From Sphingorhabdus_B arenilitoris (lineage in GTDB: Bacteria > Pseudomonadota > Alphaproteobacteria > Sphingomonadales > Sphingomonadaceae), in contig NZ_JBHSDH010000013.1 in NCBI RefSeq assembly GCF_042651485.1, forward strand, positions 1,116,001 through 1,180,000: 64,000 nt of DNA, given 5' to 3'. The position numbers were made by a program, and so were the translations under genes. The notes beneath the pieces were generated by a model. That model searched no databases. It saw only the letters and a list, made by a program, of their open reading frames with translations, and was not told the origin of the DNA. Positions 42,752 through 51,334 of this stretch are shown here, piece by piece; the stretch's first letter is position 1, and each line of letters begins with the position of its first letter.

Positions 42752-42904
42752 AGACCGCTGCGATAGCGGCATTTGATTGCGAAATCACGCATCTATTTTT
42801 CGCCGCGTCATCTTTCCGTAACTTTGCCGCATGATAAAGCTGTTTGCGATAATGACAGCAATCGCTACAGCGGGCGCAACGGAATCAAGGGATTATCCAA
42901 ATTT

Positions 42905-44200
42905 ATGCAGTCGTCATTGGCTTTGCTCAACAAGCGCCGCTTTTTGCCCCTATTTGTCACGCAGTTCTTGAACGCGTTTAACGACAATTTCTTCAAAATG
43001 GCGATGGTGATATTGGTCACCTATGCAATCTATTCTGATCCTAAGGTAGAGGCGAATTTCAATGCCTTGGCAGGGGCCATTTTTATCCTACCCTTTTTCC
43101 TATTTTCTGCGCTGGCCGGACAATTGGCCGACAGCGTTAACAAGATTAACGTGATCCGCACCATCAAAACGGCGGAAATCGGGATAATGATTGTCGGCGC
43201 TGCTGGTATGATGCTGGAAAATGTGCCGATGATGCTGCTCGCATTATTTGCGATGGGTGTGCATTCGACATTTTTCGGTCCGATCAAATATGGCATTTTG
43301 CCGCAACATTTGGAAGAGAATGAGGTTTTGGGCGGAACCGGCCTTGTGGAGGCTGGCACCTATATGGCCATTTTGGGCGGCACGATTGCAGGCGGTATCA
43401 TCCCGCATGAATGGTCGGCAATCGGCGTGATTGCCTGCGCCATCATCGGACGGGTCAGCGCGCAATATGTGCCCAGCGCCCCTGCCGAAGAAAATGGCAA
43501 ATCGGTGAAGCTCGAATGGAATATTTTTAAGGGCAGCTACCGTTTGCTGAAAGAAACGCTGCGGCGGCGGCGGCTGCGGCTGGCGATTATCTGCATCAGT
43601 TTTTTCTGGGCGATTGGCGCGGTTTTGGCTTCGCAATTCCCGCCGATGGTCAAAAATGCGCTGGGCGGCGACAATACGGTTGCGACCTTGTTCACCGCCA
43701 TATTTTCGGTCGGCGTGGCGATCGGGTCGGTGGCGGTCAATCGCTTGCTAAAGGGCGAAGTATCCGCGCGTTATTCCCCGGCCTCCGTCATTGCCATGGG
43801 CTTGTTTGTGCTTTTGCTATGGTGGAACGTCCGGGTATGGCCGCATGACACATCGACGTTGATGGACTATAAGGCATTTTTAAGCCTTGCGCAGGGGGAT
43901 TTCATCCTCGGCTCGCTGCTGGGCATTGCCATAGCGGGCGGAATGTTCGTCGTGCCGCTATACGCATTTTTGACCACAACCGTCGCGAAGTCCGAAACAT
44001 CGCGCACTATCGCCGCCAATAATATCGTTAACAGCGGCGCGATGGTCGCAGGCGCTCTATTCTATGCGTTGTTGGTGCATTGGGGTGTCAGCATCGCCGA
44101 CACATTATTCATGATCGCAGCGGCCTGCATCGTGTCGGCATGGCTTGCCTATTTGCTGCATAAAGCGAGCGATGCGATTGAGCCTGTTGCCAGCCGATAA
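42905..44200 (+). CDS. Major-facilitator transporter, LplT-like
   Basis: A protein of about 431 residues with twelve hydrophobic segments. The beginning FVTQFLNAFNDNFFKMAMVIL and the GLVEAGTYMAILGGTIAGG segment match LplT-type lysophospholipid flippases, often found beside an acyltransferase (Aas). No acyltransferase is adjacent here; one is at 58.4 kb. The frame is open upstream to 42773, but the extra residues look like noncoding sequence and ATG 42905 gives a normal N-terminus. Confidence 0.82.
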   Translation: MQSSLALLNKRRFLPLFVTQFLNAFNDNFFKMAMVILVTYAIYSDPKVEANFNALAGAIFILPFFLFSALAGQLADSVNKINVIRTIKTAEIGIMIVGAAGMMLENVPMMLLALFAMGVHSTFFGPIKYGILPQHLEENEVLGGTGLVEAGTYMAILGGTIAGGIIPHEWSAIGVIACAIIGRVSAQYVPSAPAEENGKSVKLEWNIFKGSYRLLKETLRRRRLRLAIICISFFWAIGAVLASQFPPMVKNALGGDNTVATLFTAIFSVGVAIGSVAVNRLLKGEVSARYSPASVIAMGLFVLLLWWNVRVWPHDTSTLMDYKAFLSLAQGDFILGSLLGIAIAGGMFVVPLYAFLTTTVAKSETSRTIAANNIVNSGAMVAGALFYALLVHWGVSIADTLFMIAAACIVSAWLAYLLHKASDAIEPVASR

Positions 44201-44212
44201 TGATACAGCGAT

Positions 44213-44404
44213 TTAGGCGATGAAGCTGTAAAATGTAATGAAAAATGCGGTGAAGCTGAGCAGAAATAGATGCGTATCTTCTTTTTTCCACCAGCTGGAT
44301 GGTTCGGGCTGCACCACGAGCAGACCGCCGGTTGGCGGCGGCAGCATCCGGCGAAGCGGATGACGGGCGGATTCGTTGAGGCTGACCAATTTTCTCTTTT
44401 CCAT
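44213..44404 (-). CDS. Small membrane protein
   Basis: A 63-residue protein: a basic N-terminus (MEKRKLVSLNESARHPLRRMLPPPTGG), then a single C-terminal helix (about residues 46-63, LFLLSFTAFFITFYSFI). The composed pattern suggests a real, conserved sphingomonad protein of unknown role, but no ribosome site is visible. Convergent with the LplT-like gene. Confidence 0.52.
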   Translation of the reverse strand: MEKRKLVSLNESARHPLRRMLPPPTGGLLVVQPEPSSWWKKEDTHLFLLSFTAFFITFYSFIA

Positions 44405-44545
44405 AGACGCTTGTTAATCTTTTGTTAGGGATAATGGCCAGAGCGAAAGATGGTTAAGCAATAAAGCCGGTGCCCCCTGTGTCATAATGCGACAGCGGGC
44501 ATGACGAAGGTTAACGAAACTGATTTGGGGTTAAGGGAGCGGCAT

Positions 44546-45265
44546 ATGGAAATTTCGGGGAAATGCGCGGTAGTCACCGGCGGGACAGATGGTATCGGCA
44601 TTGAAATAGCGCGGCAGTTACAGGCGAAGGGTGCTTCGGTTATCGTCTGCGGCCGCCGCGCCGATTATCTGGAGGCAGCCGCAGCGCAGGGTATCGAGGC
44701 GATATCCGCCGATCTGTCGAACGCCAAAGGATGCGAAGAATTTGCCGCGAAGCTGTCAGGCAGGACGATTGATATATTGATCAACAATGCCGGGATGGGC
44801 GGAAATTTCGGCCCAGGTGAACCGGTTGACCTTGACCTGACCGACCGGGCCCTATTCCTGAACCTGAACGCGCCGATGCATTTGATTGCACGCATGTTAC
44901 CCGGATTATTGGAACGCAGCGAAGCGGCCATCGTCAATGTCACATCGGGACTGGCGCTGGCACCGCGCGCGGGCGGCCCAGTATATTGCGCCAGTAAAGC
45001 GGGCCTGCGCAGCTTTACTCAGGCGCTGCGCCATAATCTCGCCAAAACCAATATTCATGTGATCGAGGCCCTGCCCCCGGTCGTGGAAACCGCGATGACC
45101 GCTGATCGTGACGGCGGCAAAATGACCGCTAAGGACTGCGCAGCGGAAATTGTGCATGCCATCGCCGCGAATAAGGCGGAAGCCAATATCGGCATGGTGA
45201 AAATATTGCGGTTGGTTTATTCCATCTCGCCAGCTTTGGCCCGGAAAGTGATGATCCGTTTTTAA
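44546..45265 (+). CDS. Short-chain dehydrogenase, DltE-like
   Basis: A 239-residue SDR. The cofactor motif TGGTDGIG is near the N-terminus, NNAG in the middle and the catalytic YCASK after VNVTSGLAL, where the Ser is conserved. The next-to-cofactor CGRR suggests NADP. Start at 44546, seven bases after AGGGAG; the frame extends 15 codons further up. The substrate is unknown. It is 44 bases from the SMP-30 lactonase, so a joint role in a carbonyl or sugar pathway is possible. Confidence 0.82.
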   Translation: MEISGKCAVVTGGTDGIGIEIARQLQAKGASVIVCGRRADYLEAAAAQGIEAISADLSNAKGCEEFAAKLSGRTIDILINNAGMGGNFGPGEPVDLDLTDRALFLNLNAPMHLIARMLPGLLERSEAAIVNVTSGLALAPRAGGPVYCASKAGLRSFTQALRHNLAKTNIHVIEALPPVVETAMTADRDGGKMTAKDCAAEIVHAIAANKAEANIGMVKILRLVYSISPALARKVMIRF

Positions 45266-45309
45266 GCGCCTTTGGCCGGGCGATGTTGACAATATAATAG
45301 GGACTGAAA

Positions 45310-46362
45310 ATGAATATGAACCGCCGCACCGTCATCACCGCATTGGGCGCAATGGGATCGGCCATGCTCAACGGTTGCACCGATGGCAAAAAAACCATGG
45401 CGCCGCCTGCCACCGACTATCCTCTATTTGGTAAGGTCGAACAATTTGATCCGGCCCTGTCGCAAATTGTCGATACCCGTTCAAAATTGGCGAAATTGGC
45501 TGATGGTTTCTGGTGGTCCGAAGGTCCGGTTTGGGACCGAGTGCGTCAGCGGCTGTATTTTTCCGATGTGCCGCAAAACACCGTCTTTTCCTGGAACAAA
45601 AGGGACGGCCTACAAACATGGCTGAAACCGTCTGGCCTGCCCGACGGGGCCGACCCCGCGCCCTTTGACAGTGCAGGCATCAACGGCATGTGGATCATGG
45701 CCGATGGCAGCTTGCTCGCCGCCAGCCATGGCAAACGCGCAGTGACCAAAATTGACATTGACCGCAAAGCCGAAACAATCCTGACCGGCGCATATAGCGG
45801 CAAAAAATACAACAGCCCCAATGACTTGGTTGAGGCCGCCGATGGCAGCATCTATTTCACCGACCCGCCCTATGGCCTGAAAGGGCAGGATAGCTCACCC
45901 GATAAGGAACAGGCGCATAACGGTGTCTACCGGCTTGCCAAGGACGGCGCGGTGACCCTGATCGATGCGTCCTTGACCCGTCCCAACGGTGTGGCTTTGT
46001 CTCCCGATCAAAAAACACTTTATGTTGCCCAATCGGACCCCGACAAACAGATTTTGAAAAGCTATAACATTGGCGCAAATGGCAGCGTGAGTGACAATGG
46101 TCTGTTCTTTGATGCACAGCCATTGGCTGGCGCAGATGCGCCCGGCTTGCCCGACGGCATGTGCGTAGCGCAAAGCGGGCATATTTTTGCAACCGGACCG
46201 GGCGGCGTCCTGATCCTGTCGCCACAGGGCAAATTGCTGGGCCGGATCAACCCGGGTAAAGCCTGTGCCAATTGCTGTTTTGGTGATGATGGCCGGACGC
46301 TCTATTTAACCGCCAGCGATACATTGGCCAGCATCCCTCTGAACATCAATGCGTGGGGATAA
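45310..46362 (+). CDS. SMP-30/gluconolactonase-family exported lactonase
   Basis: A 350-residue six-bladed beta-propeller hydrolase. The signal combines a twin Arg (NRRTVITALG) with a lipobox ending NGC at residue 23, suggesting a Tat-exported lipoprotein. Metal-site residues of the family are seen: SEGPVWD (Glu of the Ca site), SPNDLVEA (Asn-Asp) and LTRPNGVALSPD. Members open gluconolactone and related lactones. Alternatives include a drp35-type lactonase. Cotranscription with the SDR upstream is likely. Confidence 0.85.
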   Translation: MNMNRRTVITALGAMGSAMLNGCTDGKKTMAPPATDYPLFGKVEQFDPALSQIVDTRSKLAKLADGFWWSEGPVWDRVRQRLYFSDVPQNTVFSWNKRDGLQTWLKPSGLPDGADPAPFDSAGINGMWIMADGSLLAASHGKRAVTKIDIDRKAETILTGAYSGKKYNSPNDLVEAADGSIYFTDPPYGLKGQDSSPDKEQAHNGVYRLAKDGAVTLIDASLTRPNGVALSPDQKTLYVAQSDPDKQILKSYNIGANGSVSDNGLFFDAQPLAGADAPGLPDGMCVAQSGHIFATGPGGVLILSPQGKLLGRINPGKACANCCFGDDGRTLYLTASDTLASIPLNINAWG

Positions 46363-46402
46363 GGCGGCATAAGCGCCCCTACCCCCGCTCTACACCGGCG
46401 CC

Positions 46403-47719
46403 CTAACCCCGGGCCCCGATCATTTCTTCGATTGTCACGAATTTCTCATGCGGTGCGCCGTCGCGGGCGCGCGCTTTTTCGGCTTCTTCGATCTTTTTCC
46501 AATCGTTGAAGGTAACAGGGTCCGCGCCGCGCCCTGCTAATAAAGCATCAAGCGCAGGCCGGCCGCCTTTGCCCGATCCGCCGGAGCCGCTGCCAATATC
46601 TTCCGCAATCAAGTCCACGATCGCATAACCATCGGGCCGGTTGGTGCCAATGGTTCCGCTGGGCCCGCGCCGCGCCCAACCGGCGCAATATAGGCCCGGC
46701 AATATCCGCCCTTCATCATTGGCAAAGCGTCCGCGGCCATGTTCAAACGGCACGCCTTCGATGGGCGGGGTTTGATAGCCGATGCAGCTGATCACCATAT
46801 TGGCCGCGATGGTATACGTTTCGCCGGTGCCCTGACTGCGCAGGTCCTTGTCCAATATCGTGCGCTCAACAACCAACCGTTCGGCTTTCCCGTCGCCTTC
46901 AACGGCAACCGGGGAAGCATAAAAATCAAACTCGATCCGGACATCTTTATCGCCGCGAAAACTTTCGGGAATGGCCGCAAATTCGCGCAAATGGGTCACC
47001 GATTTGCGTATCCCGGGTTCGAGCAGCGCGTCGGCCCCTTCCTCTGGCAAATCATCACGGTCAACATACGGCGCCGCCTTTTCCAGCCGGCCAAGTTCGC
47101 CCAATTCCTTGGGCGTCATTGCAATTTGATGCGGTCCGCGCCGTCCCAATATCGTGATCTGCTCCGTTTTCGCTGTCATCAACCGGTCCAGCGCGTGGGC
47201 GACAATATCGCTGCCCGCAAATTCCGCTTTCGTTTTGGACAATATGCGCGCCACGTCGAGCGCGACATTCCCATTGCCGATAATCGCAACGTGGCCGCCG
47301 TCCAATTGCGGATCCAGATCGGCAAAGTCGGGATGGCCATTATACCAGCCGACAAAGGCGGCGCTGCCGTAAACACCGGGCAAGTCTGCGCCCGTTATAT
47401 CGAGCGCCCGGTCCCTTGGCGCGCCGGTGGCGAGCACCACCGCATCATATAAATCGCGCAGTTCATCCACCGATATATGCTGCCCCACGGTCACGTTGCC
47501 GACAAAGCGCACATTGTCCGACAATGCGACCTTCTCATACCGTTTCGACACGGCCTTAATCGATTGATGGTCAGGGGCAACGCCAAACCGGATCAGGCCA
47601 AATGGCACCGGCAAACGGTCGATAATATCAACGCGCACATCATCGCCATATTTTTTCTGAGCCGCTTCGGCTGTATAATATCCGGCGGGACCCGAACCCA
47701 CAATGGCGATATGGTGCAT
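46403..47719 (-). CDS. Ferredoxin-NADP reductase, adrenodoxin reductase type (FprA-like)
   Basis: A flavoprotein of about 438 residues. FAD motif IVGSGPAGYYTAE is at the N-terminus, the NADP motif GNGNVALDVARIL in the middle, and the C-terminal part keeps WARRGPSGTIGTNRPDG of the mitochondrial-type reductase. It passes electrons from NADPH to a ferredoxin for a P450 or other oxygenase, or for iron-sulfur metabolism. Start at 47719 has GGAGAG upstream; the frame extends 18 codons above. No ferredoxin gene adjoins. Confidence 0.9.
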   Translation of the reverse strand: MHHIAIVGSGPAGYYTAEAAQKKYGDDVRVDIIDRLPVPFGLIRFGVAPDHQSIKAVSKRYEKVALSDNVRFVGNVTVGQHISVDELRDLYDAVVLATGAPRDRALDITGADLPGVYGSAAFVGWYNGHPDFADLDPQLDGGHVAIIGNGNVALDVARILSKTKAEFAGSDIVAHALDRLMTAKTEQITILGRRGPHQIAMTPKELGELGRLEKAAPYVDRDDLPEEGADALLEPGIRKSVTHLREFAAIPESFRGDKDVRIEFDFYASPVAVEGDGKAERLVVERTILDKDLRSQGTGETYTIAANMVISCIGYQTPPIEGVPFEHGRGRFANDEGRILPGLYCAGWARRGPSGTIGTNRPDGYAIVDLIAEDIGSGSGGSGKGGRPALDALLAGRGADPVTFNDWKKIEEAEKARARDGAPHEKFVTIEEMIGARG

Positions 47720-47798
47720 TTCGTCTCTCCCTACCCTATTCCCTTGATTCGAGATGCTAGCGGCTTGTCTCAAAAAGAAAAGCGCAGAAAGGGCAAGA

Positions 47799-48872
47799 TT
47801 ATGGAGCCGCCGTCACAATTGCGAGGCCGTCGCCATCCTGACCGCCCGAAAGCATGCCGAGCAATTCGCCGCTCGCAAAATCAATTTCCGCAATTTTATT
47901 CATGCCCGTTAACGCGGCATAGATGCGGCTGCCATCTGCATTGAACAATATCGTCACCTGCCGCGCACCGGCGTCGCCTGTGACTTTGATCGTACGCACG
48001 ACCTTGCGTTCGGCAATATCAATAACGCTCAGGTTGCCATCAACCAGATTGGACGTGACCATATATTTGCCGTCCGGGCTGGCGATAATTCGCAGCGGAA
48101 ATTTACCCACATCCACTTCCGCTTTTTTGTCCAGCGTTTCGGCGTCGTAGACATAGGCCTTGTTGGTTTCGCGCGCCGATGCCCAAATTTCTGTGCCATC
48201 CGCCGTGATCGCAATGCCTTCTGCTCCCGCACCTGCTGCAACCGAACGGATTGCTCTGCCCGCCGCTAGGTCGATCATCGTGACGCTGCCATCGGTCAGG
48301 TTTGCGGTATAAGCACGCGCGGCATCGGGCGATACGGCGACCATGTGGCTACCTTTTTGTCCGGTCGAAATCATATTCACATAATAGCCCGATTGCACGC
48401 AGTCTTCATTGGGGCTGCAGACATTTGCAATGGCAATGGCATCAATCCCTTCGGCAGACGCAATCAACCGCCCGTCCCGTAACCAAACCAATCCGTGCGG
48501 ACGCGCATTTTCGGGAAGCTCAATTACCATCACTGATTGGCGGCTGGCTATATCAAACAGCTCAATTCCGTTGGCGCCATAATGCACTATAGCGGCTTGT
48601 TTGCCGTCGGGAGAGATAGCAATTTCATGGGGTGCAGGACCGTTGGTTCCAACCCGCCTTACCTCGCGGCCAGTGTCCAAATCGATGAAGCTAACGCTGT
48701 CTTCACCCTTATTACCCACCAAAAGCATACTCTGAGTTTTGGTGGGAGCTTTGGTGGATATGGAGGACGATTTTGGGCGTTGCGGAGGGTTGGCCGCGTT
48801 ATCCTGCGCCGATAATGCTGCGGTCAAAACCACTGCTGCTGCAAAAATACATGCGGCGCCGCGCCGAAACAC
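47799..48872 (-). CDS. Exported YVTN-type beta-propeller protein
   Basis: A 357-residue protein with a signal peptide (cleavage near residue 22, LSA-Q). The mature part is seven propeller blades with YVTN-like repeats (VGNKGEDSVSFIDLDTG, VDGNLSVIDIAERK). Such propellers accompany PQQ or cytochrome systems and surface layers; nothing nearby settles the role. It stops two bases before the depolymerase start in the same direction. Confidence 0.8.
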   Translation of the reverse strand: MFRRGAACIFAAAVVLTAALSAQDNAANPPQRPKSSSISTKAPTKTQSMLLVGNKGEDSVSFIDLDTGREVRRVGTNGPAPHEIAISPDGKQAAIVHYGANGIELFDIASRQSVMVIELPENARPHGLVWLRDGRLIASAEGIDAIAIANVCSPNEDCVQSGYYVNMISTGQKGSHMVAVSPDAARAYTANLTDGSVTMIDLAAGRAIRSVAAGAGAEGIAITADGTEIWASARETNKAYVYDAETLDKKAEVDVGKFPLRIIASPDGKYMVTSNLVDGNLSVIDIAERKVVRTIKVTGDAGARQVTILFNADGSRIYAALTGMNKIAEIDFASGELLGMLSGGQDGDGLAIVTAAP

Positions 48873-48874
48873 GG

Positions 48875-49726
48875 TCAGGCCGCCTCGCGGATCTCTTCCA
48901 AACCGCCGTCCAAGAAGGACCGGATTTTACCCACCGCTTGATCGACATGGCTCAGCATGAATAAATGCCCCCCGCCTTCCACAACATACAGCTCGCTATT
49001 GGGGATCAGCATATTGAGGAATTTGCCATTGGCCAGCGGGACGATTTGGTCGTCGCTACCCATCATGATCAGCGTCTCTTTTTTCATAAAGGGCAGGAAT
49101 GGCGCGCTGGTCCAACCGAGCATCGCCAATAGCTGATAAAAATAACCCGTTTTGGTCGGCGGTGTGATCCGGCCGATATGGCCGCCTTTACCGCTGTCAT
49201 CGCCGCCATACAGCGTCTTAAAATGCTTTTCCATATAGTTGGGATCGATATAGCGGCGCGGATCGGCCATCTTAATCAGGGCGGCGGGATTGCCCGGCAC
49301 CATCAGCATCCCTGCGCTGGTTGCCTTGAGCACTAGCCGGCCCACCCTTGACGGATTTTGCAGCGCAAATTGCTGCGCCATGGCCCCGCCCCAGCTGACC
49401 CCCATGACATCGACCATAGGCATATCAAATTTATCGAGGAGCAGCGCCGCGATCCGGGCCATCATAATCGCATTATAGGGGATAACAGGTTCAGGCGAAC
49501 CGCCAACACCCGGCATATCAAAGGTGATGATATCGCGGTCATCCATAAGGTCGGCCAATGGCGACATTGCCTCTATATTCGCGCCAATGCCATTGAAAAA
49601 CAGAATGGGTAAAGGCCCTGCGGCGCCCGTTTTCTTCGTAGTCCAGCGCGCTACGCGCAATGTGCGTCCGTCAAAATTTTCCATCGAAAATTCCGCCTTA
49701 CGCGGTTGTTTGCTGCCCTTAGTCAT
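48875..49726 (-). CDS. phaZ: Intracellular medium-chain polyhydroxyalkanoate depolymerase
   Basis: A 283-residue alpha/beta hydrolase. The nucleophile elbow is GVSWGGA, the acid is in MMGSDDQIVPL and the His is in EGGGHLFML. Without a signal peptide it should act inside the cell on granules, like PhaZ of pseudomonads. The sequence NGIGANIEAMSPL resembles the PHA depolymerase oxyanion region. The PHA synthase gene is two genes away on the same strand, supporting the role. Confidence 0.87.
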   Translation of the reverse strand: MTKGSKQPRKAEFSMENFDGRTLRVARWTTKKTGAAGPLPILFFNGIGANIEAMSPLADLMDDRDIITFDMPGVGGSPEPVIPYNAIMMARIAALLLDKFDMPMVDVMGVSWGGAMAQQFALQNPSRVGRLVLKATSAGMLMVPGNPAALIKMADPRRYIDPNYMEKHFKTLYGGDDSGKGGHIGRITPPTKTGYFYQLLAMLGWTSAPFLPFMKKETLIMMGSDDQIVPLANGKFLNMLIPNSELYVVEGGGHLFMLSHVDQAVGKIRSFLDGGLEEIREAA

Positions 49727-49812
49727 ATATCGTCCCTGTTATCCGGTCGCAATTCGCAACCTATAGCCACATTGCGGCTTTGCAAGGGAAAAGTCGCAAC
49801 GGCTTAGAACCG

Positions 49813-51234
49813 TCAAACGATGGTATTTCGCCGGATGACTTCTTTATACCAAACGGCGCTTAACTTTGGCGTGCGTTTCAATGTTTCAAAATCGACATGA
49901 TGCACGCCAAACCGCTTTGTATAGCCATCCGCCCATTCGAAGTTATCCATCAAGCTCCACAAAAAATAGCCTTTGAGCGGATAGCCTTCATTCACCGCAC
50001 GCTGAAAGTTTTTCAGGTAATTGCGCAAAAACATGACGCGCTCGGCATCATATACTTTGCCGTCTGTCACAGGATCGTCGGCGGACGCCCCATTTTCGGC
50101 AATGTAGATTTTCTTCGGCTTCCACAATTCGCTGGCATAGCGCACCGCCCAATAGGCAACCTCTGGCCCGACATAGAGCCAAGGCGAAGCCATATGCGGC
50201 GCGTTGGGATTATGCGGAACTTTGGCATAGCCATATTTGCTATCATCGGCCCGCGCCCATTGCGGTTGATACACATTGATCGCAACGAAATCGAGCGGAG
50301 TGCCGATGGCTTCCATGTCGCCCGCCTGTGGTTTGGGGGCATTGGCGCCTTCTATTTCCAAATATTCGTCAATATATTTGCCCTCCATCACGGCGGTTAA
50401 ATACATCGCATTTTCTATCCGCGTTGCCCGCCGCGCAGCCTCTATATGCTCCGCTGTTTCAATCACTGGAACCTGTGTATCAAGATTTTCGGCAAGACCG
50501 ATCTGCGTTCCTTTACGCGCAGCTGCGCGCATGGCCTGTGCGCCCAAACCATGAGCCAACACGGCATGATGCCGCGCCTGATTAAGTTGATCCGGCGGTA
50601 ATTTTAACCCAGGCGCATGAACGCCCGCGCGGTAACCCACATCAATGAAAGTGCGCATTTCGTTGACGGTCATAAATTTCTTCACGCGGTCCGACAATTG
50701 CCCCGCCATATAGCCCGCATAATCGGCAAATTGCAGGGCGGCATCGCGGTTTTGCCATCCGCCTTTGATTGCGGCGGGCAAATCCCAATGAAACATCGTG
50801 GCATAAGGTTCGATCCCAGCGGCAAGAAGTCCGTCGACTAAACGGTTATAATAATCCACGCCTTTTTGATTGGGCTTACCTTTGCCATCGGGGAAAATCC
50901 GGGGCCAGGCGACCGAGAAACGATAACAGCTGACCCCTAGGTTTTTGAGCAGCGCAATGTCTTCCTCATAACGGTGGTAGCTATCGCAAGCGACATCGCC
51001 GGTATCGCCATTGGCGACTTTGCCCGGCGTGTGGGAAAATACGTCCCATATGCTTTTGCCGCGCCCATCTTCGTTCACTCCGCCCTCAATCTGATACGCG
51101 GCTGTGGCGCATCCCCAGCGGAAATCCTTGGGAAAGCGAAACCGTTGCGGCTTTGCCAATGCTGCTGGTGCGGCGCCCAATGCCCCGATACCGCCGAGGA
51201 TCGAGCCGGTTTTGATAAAATTACGTCTGTCCAA
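49813..51234 (-). CDS. Tat-exported GH1 beta-glycosidase
   Basis: A 473-residue family 1 glycoside hydrolase. The signal MDRRNFIKTG...ALA is of twin-Arg type. The barrel shows FRWGCATAAYQIEGG, the acid/base Glu in TVNEM and the nucleophile Glu in YIAENGAS. The acid/base motif is usually NEP, and Met replaces Pro here. GH1 enzymes are mostly cytoplasmic, so export is unusual. It would release glucose or related sugars from beta-glycosides in the periplasm. It sits between the PHA synthase and depolymerase genes. Confidence 0.92.
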   Translation of the reverse strand: MDRRNFIKTGSILGGIGALGAAPAALAKPQRFRFPKDFRWGCATAAYQIEGGVNEDGRGKSIWDVFSHTPGKVANGDTGDVACDSYHRYEEDIALLKNLGVSCYRFSVAWPRIFPDGKGKPNQKGVDYYNRLVDGLLAAGIEPYATMFHWDLPAAIKGGWQNRDAALQFADYAGYMAGQLSDRVKKFMTVNEMRTFIDVGYRAGVHAPGLKLPPDQLNQARHHAVLAHGLGAQAMRAAARKGTQIGLAENLDTQVPVIETAEHIEAARRATRIENAMYLTAVMEGKYIDEYLEIEGANAPKPQAGDMEAIGTPLDFVAINVYQPQWARADDSKYGYAKVPHNPNAPHMASPWLYVGPEVAYWAVRYASELWKPKKIYIAENGASADDPVTDGKVYDAERVMFLRNYLKNFQRAVNEGYPLKGYFLWSLMDNFEWADGYTKRFGVHHVDFETLKRTPKLSAVWYKEVIRRNTIV

Positions 51235-51334
51235 GATACTATCCCGAATTTTGCCGGAACGACATTCACATCACCCCAGACAGTTACCGCAAAAACCAGC
51301 CTTTCCCGGCGTTCAGCTCACCCTGTTCAAAAGG

